Below, piece by piece: positions 35,012 to 43,351 of a stretch of DNA of 64,000 nucleotides (position 1 is its first letter; each line of letters opens with the position of its first letter). The position numbers and the translations under genes are program-made. The DNA is from Phytoactinopolyspora halotolerans. GTDB taxonomy: Bacteria; Actinomycetota; Actinomycetes; Jiangellales; Jiangellaceae. The notes beneath the pieces are model-generated. The model made no database searches. It was given only the letters and a program-made list of their open reading frames with translations, and had not been told where the DNA came from. The DNA lies in assembly GCF_010550675.1 (NCBI RefSeq), contig NZ_JAAGOA010000005.1, forward strand, positions 171,524-235,523, written 5' to 3'.

Positions 35012-35878
35012 TCAGAAGAACGGGTTGCCGCGTCCGTCGAGGAGCCTGTTCAGCGTCTGCTGGATGGTGTCGCGGACCTGGTCCGTGAGTTCGAAGATCA
35101 CCATGGGGTCGTCGGCCGCGCCGTCCGGGTATTCATCGGTGGGAATCGGCTCGCCGAACTCGATCGTCCATTTCGACGGCAACGGCACCAGGCCCAATGG
35201 GCCCAGCCATGGGAAGGTGGGGGTGATCGGGAGATAAGGCAGCCGGAGCAGCCGAGCGAGGAAGTCCGCGCTGGCGATCATCGGATAGATCTCCTCGGCG
35301 CCGACGATGGAGCACGGCACGATCGGAGCACGGGAGCGCAGCGCCGCGGCGACGAACCCTCCGCGTCCGAACCGCTGCAGCCGGTAACGCTCCGAGTAGG
35401 GCTTCCCCACGCCCTTGAAACCCTCCGGCCAGACGCCGACCAACTCCCCGCTGGACAGCAGCTTCTCCACGTCTTCGTTGCAGGCCAGAGTCGAGCCGCT
35501 CTTGCGGGCCAGATCGGAGATCACCGGTAGCTGGAAGACCAGCGTGGCGCCGAGGGCACGCAGATGACGGTGCGCTGGATGCTCATCGTGCACGGCCAGC
35601 TGCGTCATCAGCGAGTCCACCGGCACCGTGCCCGAATGGTTGGCGACCACCAGCGCGGCGTCGTCGGCCGGCACGTTCTCGATACCGCGCACGTCCACCC
35701 GGAACCAGTTCCGATACAGCGGGCGCAGCGCCGGCAGCAGGACGTTCTCGGTGAGTTCCTCGTCGAAGCCGAACGGGTCGACGGTGAACTCCCCGGTCAG
35801 GCGGCGGCGGGCGAAGTCCAGCACGCTCTCCGCCCGCCGGGCCATGTCACCGCCGAAGAAGTCGAACATGCTCGTCAT
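35012..35878 (-). CDS. lysophospholipid acyltransferase family protein (MGAT-like)
   Basis: 288 residues. The acyltransferase motif is VVANHSGTVPVDSL; His and Asp are seven residues apart rather than the five of PlsC, as in the MGAT-like subgroup. The second motif is GVWPEGFKGVGKPY and the third PIVPCSIVGAEE. It probably acylates a lysophospholipid or glycerolipid at the membrane. The ATG overlaps the SDR gene stop (ATGA), the same pair order as in mycobacteria. Confidence 0.88.
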   Translation of the reverse strand: MTSMFDFFGGDMARRAESVLDFARRRLTGEFTVDPFGFDEELTENVLLPALRPLYRNWFRVDVRGIENVPADDAALVVANHSGTVPVDSLMTQLAVHDEHPAHRHLRALGATLVFQLPVISDLARKSGSTLACNEDVEKLLSSGELVGVWPEGFKGVGKPYSERYRLQRFGRGGFVAAALRSRAPIVPCSIVGAEEIYPMIASADFLARLLRLPYLPITPTFPWLGPLGLVPLPSKWTIEFGEPIPTDEYPDGAADDPMVIFELTDQVRDTIQQTLNRLLDGRGNPFF

Positions 35879-36939
35879 CTCGTCACACCGCCTCGCTCGT
35901 CACCGGACGCACGATCAGGCAGACCGTTCAGGCCGAGTACGGAACGCAGCAGTTGATCCGCGGCCGCCACGCGTTCCCGGTCGAGGAACCCGCCGCGGGC
36001 GCGCGCCTCGACGAACGCGTCGAACGCATCGACCGTGCTGAACCGCGGGACGAACCCCAGGTGCTCACGCATGCGGGTGGTGTCGACACCCCGGCCGTAG
36101 GTGAGAAACCGGGTCTGTACGGAATCCATATCGGCGATGCCGGCCTGCCGCAACATCCCCCGCACCACCGGCGAACCGAGGGTGGGCAAGGGCAGCGGAA
36201 CCCGGCCGGCCCGGGCGAGCGCCTGGCTGAGCACCAGGAATCCGTCGCCTGCCACGTTGAAGATGCCCGGCCGCGACTCGATCGTGGCCAACCGGAGCGA
36301 GTCCAGGCAGTCTTCCTCGTGGATGAGCTGGAAGCGCGGATCGTGGCCGAAGACCACGGGCACCACCGGAAGCACGAAATACTCGGAGAGGACGGTGCGT
36401 ATCGCCGGTCCCAGCACGTTGACGAACCGCAGGATGGTCACGTCCACGTCCGGCCGTCGCCGGGTGAAGCCGCGCACGTACGCCTCGACCTCGCTGGCGT
36501 CCTTCTCATACCCCCGGCGCACGGCAGCGTTCTGCACCATGTCCTCTGCGGCCAGCGCGGGCGCACTCGGCGACGCGCCATAGACCGCGGTGGAGGACTT
36601 CACCACCAGCTTCCGCACCGTCTCCGACCGCTGGCACGCCGCGAGCAGCTGCATCGTGCCGATGACGTTGATCTCTTTCTGCGGCACGCGGCCACCGGCG
36701 TCGGCGCGGGTGGCGAGGATGTTCATATGCACGACGACGTCGGGCCGGGAACGCGCGATGGCACTGTTGATCGCCGACGTGGTGATGTCCGCCTCGACGA
36801 AGTCGACCGGGCCGAGATCGGCGGACGGCGGCACCACGTCGACACCGATGACGTGGTCCACCTTGGGATCCTCGGCAAGCAGGCGAGCCAGTCGCGCCCC
36901 GAGGTAGCGGGCGACACCGACGACCATCACTCTGGACAC
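35875..36939 (-). CDS. NAD-dependent epimerase/dehydratase (extended SDR)
   Basis: 354 residues. The nucleotide-binding turn VVGVARYLGARLARLL is a variant of the usual GxxGxxG. Further features: DVVVHMNI, KSSTAVYGAS and YEKDASEVE (Tyr and Lys of the catalytic YxxxK appear as Y-E-K-D). It is a galE2-like protein of unknown substrate in the conserved neighbourhood of proC and bS22. The GTG start has GGGAGGTGA 8 nt upstream. Confidence 0.85.
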   Translation of the reverse strand: MSRVMVVGVARYLGARLARLLAEDPKVDHVIGVDVVPPSADLGPVDFVEADITTSAINSAIARSRPDVVVHMNILATRADAGGRVPQKEINVIGTMQLLAACQRSETVRKLVVKSSTAVYGASPSAPALAAEDMVQNAAVRRGYEKDASEVEAYVRGFTRRRPDVDVTILRFVNVLGPAIRTVLSEYFVLPVVPVVFGHDPRFQLIHEEDCLDSLRLATIESRPGIFNVAGDGFLVLSQALARAGRVPLPLPTLGSPVVRGMLRQAGIADMDSVQTRFLTYGRGVDTTRMREHLGFVPRFSTVDAFDAFVEARARGGFLDRERVAAADQLLRSVLGLNGLPDRASGDERGGVTR

Positions 36940-36988
36940 CCAGGCTCACCTCCCTGGGAATCTTTCGAGCCGATAGGCAGGCTCCAGA

Positions 36989-37090
36989 TCACTTACCCTG
37001 GCGACGACGCTGGACGCGGGTACGACGCAGCAGCTTGCGGTGCTTCTTCTTCGCCATGCGCTTACGCCGCTTCTTGACCACAGAGCCCAC
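36989..37090 (-). CDS. small ribosomal protein bS22 (AURKAIP1/COX24 domain)
   Basis: 33 residues, Lys/Arg-rich: starts [18 protein letters not shown] and ends [11 protein letters not shown]. This is the actinobacterial 30S protein bS22, also annotated as AURKAIP1/COX24 domain-containing protein. The GTG start has GAGG 8 nt upstream. It lies 49 bp before the SDR gene and after the small HTH gene, the same order as in mycobacteria. It is too short for most gene callers. Confidence 0.93.
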   Translation of the reverse strand: MGSVVKKRRKRMAKKKHRKLLRRTRVQRRRQGK

Positions 37091-37254
37091 TGGGCAACCT
37101 CACTCAGTTCGTACGGACGTTGGAGTTCCGCGCACAGAGAATACCTGCGGCCCGCTAGGACGGCACGAGGTGTTCAGCACGCGACACCGGTAAGCGTACC
37201 CGCACCGTGAGAGTGGTGATGCGACCGCGTCGTGCAGACGGACGATACGCCACC

Positions 37255-37485
37255 TCAGCCGGCCTGCATGCCCTGTACGTACGAGCTGTCCAGATACTCG
37301 TGAACGGCGTTTTCGGGTATACGGAACGACCGGCCGACCTGCACCGCAGGCAGCGTCCCCGCGTGTACGAGCCGGTAGACCGTCATCTTGGACACCCTCA
37401 TCACAGACGCCACTTCGGCAACCGTGAGGAAACGCACCTCGCCCAGCGGCTGTCCTGGTGTCCCACCCGGTCCGCTCGTCGTCAT
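37255..37485 (-). CDS. excisionase-type (MerR-like) helix-turn-helix protein
   Basis: About 76 residues. The HTH is FLTVAEVASVMRVSKMTVYR, followed by LVHAGTLPAVQVGRSFRIPE and a short helix. It is the small actinobacterial DNA-binding protein always near proC and bS22, similar in fold to BldC and to phage excisionases. The ATG at 37485 has GGAGGAG just upstream; the longer in-frame N-terminus is not conserved in kind. Target genes unknown. Confidence 0.88.
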   Translation of the reverse strand: MTTSGPGGTPGQPLGEVRFLTVAEVASVMRVSKMTVYRLVHAGTLPAVQVGRSFRIPENAVHEYLDSSYVQGMQAG

Positions 37486-37611
37486 CGCTCCTCCACCACG
37501 GCACCGGCGGTGCGTCCTTCGCACATCGACAACGGCACCTGTACTCACGATGGTAGTGGCTGATGTGACGGATGGGAAAGGGGAGTGACCATTTGGATAC
37601 AGAAGTGCCGA

Positions 37612-38802
37612 TTATGCGTGTGGATCCAAGCCATGCAGCGGGAAGACGGCCGTCCGGGTGGCGAGAATCGCCTGGTCGAGCCAGTCCGCCGGATCGTACC
37701 CGTCCTCCCAGTCGGAGAAGGCAGCGTCGGCTCCGTCGGTCATACGTAGTGGTGCCAGCCCATAGTCCAGCCGGCCGACATAGGTCCGCCAGCTCTCCGG
37801 CACCGGGGTCTCAGGGCTGATCGGCCGACCGGCCGCTATCGCCAACAGGTGCGTCCAGGTTCGCGGCACGACATCGGCCAGGGCGTATCCCCCGCCGCCG
37901 GTGGCCAGCCAGCGGCCGTCACACAGTTCGTCGGCCAACGCCTGGATGGCCAGCTCGGCCGCGCGTTGCCCATCGACCGTCAACGCCAGGTGCGCCAGCG
38001 GATCGTCGATGTGGCTGTCACATCCGTGCTGGGAGACGAGCACCTGCGGTTTCCATGTCCGCAGCAGGGGCGGGACGACGGCGTGGAAGGCGCGCAACCA
38101 GCCGGCGTCACCGGTGCCGGGTGGCAGCGCCACATTCACCGCCGAGCCCTCCGCGTCGCCGCCGCCGACCTCGTGCGGGAATCCGGTACCCGGAAACAGT
38201 GTCTGCGGGTTCTCGTGCAGGCTGATGGTCAGCACCCGCGGGTCGTCGTAGAAGATCGCCTGTACTCCGTCGCCGTGGTGGACGTCCACGTCCACGTAGG
38301 CGACCCGCTCGGCACCGGCGTCGAGCATCGCCTGGATGCCGGCCGCGACGTCGTTGTACACGCAGAAGCCGGAGGCGGCCCCTGGCATCGCATGGTGCAG
38401 GCCGCCGGCGACACTCACGCCGTGCAGGGTCGTGCCCTTCCACACCGACCGAGCAGCCGCCACGGTCCCGCCGAGGATGCGCGCGCTGACGTCGTGCATA
38501 CCCGAGAAGCACGGCACATCGTCGGTGCCGAGCCCGTAGGAGAGATCCATCCGCGCGGGATCCGCGCTCGCGTCCCGGACCGCCTGCACGTAGTCCGGGT
38601 TGTGCACGGATGTGAGCAACTCGTCGTCCGCGGTGTCCGGGGAAACCATCCGCACACCTGGCAGCGACAGCACGCCCATCTCGCGGGCGAGCCGGACGGT
38701 GAAGTCGAGCCGCACCGGGTTCATCGGATGGTTCGGCCCGAAGTCGTACCGCATCAGCGACTCGTCCCACGCCACGTACACCGTCGTCCCGCGCTCGTCC
38801 AT
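37612..38802 (-). CDS. acuC: AcuC-type histone deacetylase family protein
   Basis: About 396 residues, arginase/deacetylase fold. Motifs: YVAWDESLMRYDFGPNHPMNPVRL, GGLHHAMPGAASGFCVYND, AYVDVDVHHGDGVQAIFYDD (zinc Asp and His), GCDSHIDDPLAHL (zinc Asp) and LATGGGGY. AcuC deacetylates and activates acetyl-CoA synthetase in other bacteria. TAGGGT (38811-38816) ends 8 nt before the ATG at 38802, supporting a leaderless start. It is followed by the small HTH gene. Confidence 0.9.
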   Translation of the reverse strand: MDERGTTVYVAWDESLMRYDFGPNHPMNPVRLDFTVRLAREMGVLSLPGVRMVSPDTADDELLTSVHNPDYVQAVRDASADPARMDLSYGLGTDDVPCFSGMHDVSARILGGTVAAARSVWKGTTLHGVSVAGGLHHAMPGAASGFCVYNDVAAGIQAMLDAGAERVAYVDVDVHHGDGVQAIFYDDPRVLTISLHENPQTLFPGTGFPHEVGGGDAEGSAVNVALPPGTGDAGWLRAFHAVVPPLLRTWKPQVLVSQHGCDSHIDDPLAHLALTVDGQRAAELAIQALADELCDGRWLATGGGGYALADVVPRTWTHLLAIAAGRPISPETPVPESWRTYVGRLDYGLAPLRMTDGADAAFSDWEDGYDPADWLDQAILATRTAVFPLHGLDPHA

Positions 38803-38866
38803 ACTCCCCGACCCTAGACCGGATGCCCGTACGTTCAACCCCGGGGACGCCAAGGAGATCAAGGCA

Positions 38867-38969
38867 GCGTGGGTCGGGAGATGCCGTCCATGGTGTGGCG
38901 GGCATCAGCGAGGACGAGCGCCAGCGAGGACGAGACTGCTGGGCGAGGACGGCATCTCCCGACCCACGC
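38867..38969. repeat. long inverted repeat, family 2 copy 2
   Basis: Perfect 23-bp arms at 38867-38889 and 38947-38969, loop 57 nt with two copies of CAGCGAGGACGAG. Arm core CGGGAGATGCCGTCC is very close to the CGGGAAATCCGTCC core at 33570. It starts 14 bp after the proC stop, so it could end proC transcription; it also lies just upstream of acuC. Confidence 0.9.
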
Positions 38970-38982
38970 CAAACGGAAAGCT

Positions 38983-39786
38983 TCAGGCGTTGCCGGAGGA
39001 GAGCGCGCGGGAGCGGTCCCGCGCTGCCTCGATGGCCGCCAGGAAGTCCGCCCGGACCTTACCGTCCTCGAGCAGACGGATCGCCGCCGCGGTCGTCCCG
39101 CCGGGCGACGTGACGCCCTCGCGCAGCACGGTCGGATGCTCACCGGTCTCACGCAGCAGTTTCGCCGAGCCCACCAAGGTCTGGACGACGAGCTCGGTGG
39201 CCGTCGCACGTGGCAAGCCCATGTGCACGCCGGCCTCGATCATCGCTTCCACGACGTAGAACACGTACGCCGGCCCGGATCCGGAGATCGCGGTGACGGC
39301 GTCCAGCTGCTTCTCCGGCACGCGGAGCACCTTGCCGGTGGACCGCAGCAGGTCCTCGGCCTCCGTCAGATGTCTCTCGTCGCAATGGGTGCCCGGCGCG
39401 ATCGCCACCATGCCCTCGTCCACCAGAGCCGGCGTGTTCGGCATCACCCGAACGACGGCGACGCCCTCCGGCAACTGCGACTCGATGAATCCGGTGGTGA
39501 TCCCGGCCGCCAGGCTGACCACCAGGTGCCCGGGCCGGACCGAATCATGGATCTCGGTGAGCAGCGCCCCCATGTCCTGGGGTTTGACGACGATGATCAC
39601 GGTATCCGCGCGCTTGACGGCGGCCGGGCTGTCCACGACGTCCACCCCGTACCGATCGGTCAGCTCCTGCGCACGCTCAGCGCGGCGTTCCGTCACGAGC
39701 AGTTCATCGACTCGCCTACCCGCTCGGACCAGACCGGAGAGGAGGGCCTCGCCCATGACTCCGGCACCGAGGATCGCAACCGTCAT
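38983..39786 (-). CDS. proC: pyrroline-5-carboxylate reductase
   Basis: 267 residues. N-terminal Rossmann motif [21 protein letters not shown] and C-terminal signature [30 protein letters not shown]. It reduces P5C to proline. Its start codon overlaps the stop of the proline dehydrogenase gene, so enzymes for both directions of the proline/P5C step are produced together. The terminator-like inverted repeat follows. Confidence 0.96.
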   Translation of the reverse strand: [267 protein letters not shown]

Positions 39787-40724
39787 CGTTTACTCGCCAC
39801 CGATCGAAGAAAGAGGCTCAGGTTGGCCGGCCGCTCGGCCAGCCTCCGAACCAGGTATCCGTACCAGTCCTCACCGTACGGCACGTAAACACGCACGCGC
39901 TCACCAGCACGCACCAACCGATATTGCTCGTCCGGCCGTACGCCGTACAGCATCTGATACTCGTAGCTGCCCTGCGCCCGCCGGTTCTTCGCGGCCAGCG
40001 CCCCGGTGATCTCCACCAGCCGCGGATCGTGCGTGGCCAGCATCGGGTAACAGTCCGCAGCCAGCAGGATCTTCGCGCACCGGACGTAGGACCGGTCCAC
40101 ATCGGACCTGTGCTGGAACGCGACGCTGGGAGGCTCGTCGTACGCGCCCTTGCAGAGACGCACCCGAGAGCCCGGATAGGCCAGATCCCGGCAGTCACCC
40201 TCGGTACGCCGCAAGTACGCCTGCAGGACGGCTCCGGTCTCAGGGAAATCTAAGCGAAGCTCGCGCAGGATGCTCAGTGTGGAATCGGTTGTGGTGTGGT
40301 CCTCCATGTCGAGGGTCACCGTCGTGCCGGCGTTCCGCGCCGCCTGGCAGATCCGCCGCGCGTGCTCCAATGCGAGCTTCTCGCCGTCGTCATGAAGTGC
40401 CTGACCGATCGCCGACAGCTTCACCGACACCTCGACGTGTCCGGCCAGTCCTCCGTCGTCCACGGCGTCCAGCAGAGACACGTAGGTCTCGGCGACGCGT
40501 CCCGCCTGCGCGGCGTCCCGGGTGTGCTCGCCCAGGTGGTCGATGCTGACGTTCAGGCCGTTGGCCACGAGTTGACCGGCGACTCGGACGACCGCGTCCT
40601 CCGTGGCGCCCGCCACGTAACGCGCGACCAACCGACGGGTCAACGGAATGCGTTCGATCGCTTCCTTCAGGTGTTCGTTCCGGGCCGCGGCGAACAACAC
40701 CGACCTGGACAACGATCCGGCCAC
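39783..40724 (-). CDS. proline dehydrogenase
   Basis: 313 residues, single-domain PutA-type TIM barrel binding FAD. Motifs: VSVKLSAIGQALHDDG, VTLDMEDHTTTDSTL, GAVLQAYLRRTEGD, VRLCKGAYDEP, YPMLATHDPRLV, and the C-terminal YEYQMLYGVRPDEQ and RVYVPYGEDWYGYLVRRLAERP. It oxidises proline to P5C and passes electrons to quinone. It overlaps proC by 4 bp (ATGA); a P5C dehydrogenase gene is not adjacent. Confidence 0.93.
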   Translation of the reverse strand: MAGSLSRSVLFAAARNEHLKEAIERIPLTRRLVARYVAGATEDAVVRVAGQLVANGLNVSIDHLGEHTRDAAQAGRVAETYVSLLDAVDDGGLAGHVEVSVKLSAIGQALHDDGEKLALEHARRICQAARNAGTTVTLDMEDHTTTDSTLSILRELRLDFPETGAVLQAYLRRTEGDCRDLAYPGSRVRLCKGAYDEPPSVAFQHRSDVDRSYVRCAKILLAADCYPMLATHDPRLVEITGALAAKNRRAQGSYEYQMLYGVRPDEQYRLVRAGERVRVYVPYGEDWYGYLVRRLAERPANLSLFLRSVASKR

Positions 40725-40840
40725 AGCAGCCGCCCCTTCCGCTCGCGCACATCCCTCTCCGTGGTCAGGCTACGGCACCACGACGCGGGCGCGCCGGAAC
40801 GGCGAGCAGAAGCCGCGCGAGCCGGCTACCACGGCCCGGC

Positions 40841-40857
40841 GGACGGTTGCGCCGTCC
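40841..40857 (-). terminator. possible terminator of TetR gene
   Basis: Stem GGACGG/CCGTCC with a 5-nt loop, flanked by further GGCC/GGCC complementarity, 39 bp after the TetR stop on the minus strand. Confidence 0.5.
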
Positions 40858-40895
40858 GGCCCGGACGCGAGGCCGTAGGCCGGCGCCAGCACACG

Positions 40896-41483
40896 CTACG
40901 GATCGCTGGTACCCAGATCCGGATCGCCCTTGGTCAACCCAAGCGTGTCCCGTGCCGCCTCCAGAACGAGCGGGCGGAGTTCGTCGACCGGCAGGTCGGA
41001 CATGGTCAGGATGGTCGTCATGGCCCCGATCGCGGACAGCACCCGAACCCGCTCGCTCAGCGACAGGTCGGACTCGGCCAGCAACGTCACCAGTTCCCGG
41101 TCATGTCGCTGCAGCGTGGTCACCATGCTCGAATTGCTCGCGCCGACGATGTCCGACATGACATAGACGGCGACGTCGCGGTATTTCAGCAGCAGATCGA
41201 GGTAGCTCTCCACCAGCCGGCAGCGGCCCTCGATGCTCTTCAGCCCGCTGCGGGCTTCGGCGAGCACCATCTCTTCATCGTCGGCGAGCGGACGCAGCAG
41301 GTCGTCGAGGATGTCCACCTTGCTGCGGTAGTGGTAGTACACAGCCGCCTTGGTGATACCGAGTTCCTCAGCGATCTGCCGCAGCGACGTCTTCTCATAA
41401 CCCTGCCGTCCGAAAAGGTCGAGCGCGACACTTCGTATGCGGGCAGCGGTGTCAGGCGCTACATCCTTCGCCTCCGCGACCAT
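40896..41483 (-). CDS. TetR/AcrR family transcriptional regulator
   Basis: About 195 residues. HTH: AARIRSVALDLFGRQGYEKTSLRQIAEELGITKAAVYYHYRSK, a textbook TetR N-domain; the C-terminal ligand domain is helical. ATG 41483 has AAAGGG 6 nt upstream (GTG 41489 is too close). It is divergent from the PAP2 gene, and the shared spacer holds a perfect 12-bp-arm palindrome that is its likely operator. Ligand unknown; the PAP2 neighbour suggests a lipid or a drug. Confidence 0.92.
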   Translation of the reverse strand: MVAEAKDVAPDTAARIRSVALDLFGRQGYEKTSLRQIAEELGITKAAVYYHYRSKVDILDDLLRPLADDEEMVLAEARSGLKSIEGRCRLVESYLDLLLKYRDVAVYVMSDIVGASNSSMVTTLQRHDRELVTLLAESDLSLSERVRVLSAIGAMTTILTMSDLPVDELRPLVLEAARDTLGLTKGDPDLGTSDP

Positions 41484-41573
41484 CGGCACCCTTTCTCTAC
41501 AGCCCTGTGGCTGGGATCACGCAACAAACCCAGAAATTCTGCGGCATCCAGCTACCGTAACGCACTAGTATCA

Positions 41574-41601
41574 AGCTTACTTGCCGGCTGGCAAGTAAGC
41601 T
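41574..41601. promoter_or_regulatory. TetR-type operator palindrome
   Basis: Perfect inverted repeat: AGCTTACTTGCC (41574-41585), 4-nt centre GGCT, and GGCAAGTAAGCT (41590-41601). It lies in the 138-bp region between the divergent TetR and PAP2 starts and contains the TTACTTGCC..GGCAAGTAA form usual for TetR operators. Confidence 0.85.
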
Positions 41602-41626
41602 AGGAAGAGTGGGAGGTCCGGATGTC

Positions 41627-42538
41627 ATGCGAGCCCGGGTACTCGAACGAGTGAGGAACGCGACGCACGACGGCCGCGCGCAGCGAGTCGTGCGGGAGGT
41701 CGTGCTGATCCTCACCGCCGCTCTGCTGTACTCGCTGGTCCGGGGCATGACGGACGATCGGGTCGGTCTCGCCTTCGACAACGCCGAGCGACTCATCTCG
41801 TTCCAGCAGTCGATCGGATTGTTCGTCGAACCGGACATCCAGAGCTGGGTCGTCGGCCACGACGCCGTCATCAACGTCATCAACGCGATCTACATCGCCG
41901 GCTACTGGCCTGTCCTGGTCGGCACCCTCGTGTGGCTGCTGCTGCGCCACCCCGACCGCTACCCCCTCTACCGGAACGCTTTGCTGGCCTCCGGCGCGAT
42001 CACCCTGGTGATCTTCGCGCTCTTCCCGCTGGCACCGCCGCGGTTCCTGCCCGAATACGGCTTCGTCGACACCGTCTCCGACAACTCGTCGGCCTACCGC
42101 GACTTCAGCGCGTCGCCGTTCGTCAATGAATACGCGGCGATGCCGAGCCTGCACTTCGGCTGGATCCTGTTGCTGGGCATCGCCTGGACTACGGTCGGCC
42201 GCTCCGCGATGGCCAAGGTGTTCGGCGCGACCATGCCGGTGCTGATGTTCCTGGCGATCGTGCTGACCGGTAACCACTACATCCTGGACGGGATCGTCGG
42301 CGGCACCGTCGTCCTGCTGGGCCTTGTGGTCGCCGTCGGCGTCGAACACGTGAAGGCGGTACGCTCCGGCGCCCATGCCGAGCATGCGCCGTTGCCTGTG
42401 GGACGGCAGCGGTCGAATCAGGACGGCCCCGCGTTTGCCTCGGAAGACGACGGCGCCGACGCGATCGGACGTGCTCGCGATGATCGCCGGGAATCGGCCG
42501 ACAGGGTATCGGTTGACAGGGTATCGGTTGACCGCTGA
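41627..42538 (+). CDS. PAP2 superfamily membrane phosphatase
   Basis: About 303 residues with six membrane segments. It belongs to the PAP2_3 (inositol-phosphorylceramide synthase-like) branch: FPLAPPRFLPE, AAMPSLHFGW (catalytic His) and LTGNHYILDGIVGG (second His and Asp). The start ATG 41627 has GGGAGG 10 nt upstream. The C-terminal tail is hydrophilic and ends in a short duplication (RVSVD twice, from a 15-bp DNA repeat near 42506-42535). A lipid-phosphate phosphatase or transferase role is likely. Confidence 0.88.
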   Translation: MRARVLERVRNATHDGRAQRVVREVVLILTAALLYSLVRGMTDDRVGLAFDNAERLISFQQSIGLFVEPDIQSWVVGHDAVINVINAIYIAGYWPVLVGTLVWLLLRHPDRYPLYRNALLASGAITLVIFALFPLAPPRFLPEYGFVDTVSDNSSAYRDFSASPFVNEYAAMPSLHFGWILLLGIAWTTVGRSAMAKVFGATMPVLMFLAIVLTGNHYILDGIVGGTVVLLGLVVAVGVEHVKAVRSGAHAEHAPLPVGRQRSNQDGPAFASEDDGADAIGRARDDRRESADRVSVDRVSVDR

Positions 42539-42557
42539 CCATCATGTACCCCGCGCA

Positions 42558-42593
42558 TTGCGGCCCTGACCCGCCATCGGGTCAGGGCCGCAA
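42558..42593. terminator. bidirectional hairpin terminator
   Basis: Perfect 16-bp arms (TTGCGGCCCTGACCCG) with a 4-nt loop between the convergent PAP2 and ABC permease genes, 20 bp after the PAP2 stop. Confidence 0.85.
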
Positions 42594-42622
42594 CAGGGTC
42601 AGGGCTGCTCCGCTCCGGCCGG

Positions 42623-43351
42623 TCACCCTGTACGTCGGCGCAGCGTCGTCGCACCGAGCGCCAGCAGACTGAACGTGAACGCCAGGACCACCGTCCCGTC
42701 GCCCAAGACCGACGGTTCGCTGACTCTCTGCACCTCGTTCATCGCGTCCACCGCGTAGGAGAGCGGCAGCACATCGGAGATCACTTCCAGCACGGTCGGA
42801 AGATCCGCCCGTGGCAGCAGCAGGCCGCAGAGCAAGATCTGGGGAATGACCAGTGCCGGCATGAACTGCACGACCTGGAACTCGGTCTTCGCGAACGCAC
42901 TGACGAAGAGGCCGAGGGCGACACCCAGCAACGCGTCCAACACAGCCACGGTCAGCAACAAGGCGACCGGTCCGGCTACCTCCAGATCGAGCAACGTGAT
43001 CGCCAGCACGCTGGCCAGCACTGCTTGAAGAATCGCCACAACCCCGAACGCCAATGCGTATCCAAGCAGGAAGTCCAGCTTGCGGGTAGGCATGGACAGC
43101 AACCGCTCCAGCGTGCCGGACGTGCGTTCGCGCAGTGTCGCGATCGAGGTCACCAGGAACATCATGATGAACGGGAAGACCACCAGCAGAGCCGGGCCGA
43201 TCTGGCCCCACACCGGTCCGCCATCATAGACCCACCACATCAACGTGATGAGCAGACACGGAACGACCAGCAGCATCGCCACGGTACGGTGATCGTGACC
43301 CAACTGGGTCAGCACCCGCCGCGCGGTCGCCAACGTGATCCGGACGTTCAT
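42623..43351 (-). CDS. ABC-2 type transporter permease
   Basis: 242 residues, six membrane segments, DrrB/NodJ-like. The segment TSIATLRERTSGTLERLLSMPTRKLDFLLGYAL is the conserved cytoplasmic loop of drug-export ABC-2 permeases. The start overlaps the ATPase stop (ATGA). It probably exports a drug or lipid under control of the TetR gene upstream. Confidence 0.9.
   Translation of the reverse strand: MNVRITLATARRVLTQLGHDHRTVAMLLVVPCLLITLMWWVYDGGPVWGQIGPALLVVFPFIMMFLVTSIATLRERTSGTLERLLSMPTRKLDFLLGYALAFGVVAILQAVLASVLAITLLDLEVAGPVALLLTVAVLDALLGVALGLFVSAFAKTEFQVVQFMPALVIPQILLCGLLLPRADLPTVLEVISDVLPLSYAVDAMNEVQRVSEPSVLGDGTVVLAFTFSLLALGATTLRRRTG

Noticed and set aside
41574-41601. The TTACTTGCC palindrome as a terminator
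   Set aside because: It lies between divergent starts, not after a gene end, so an operator role fits better.
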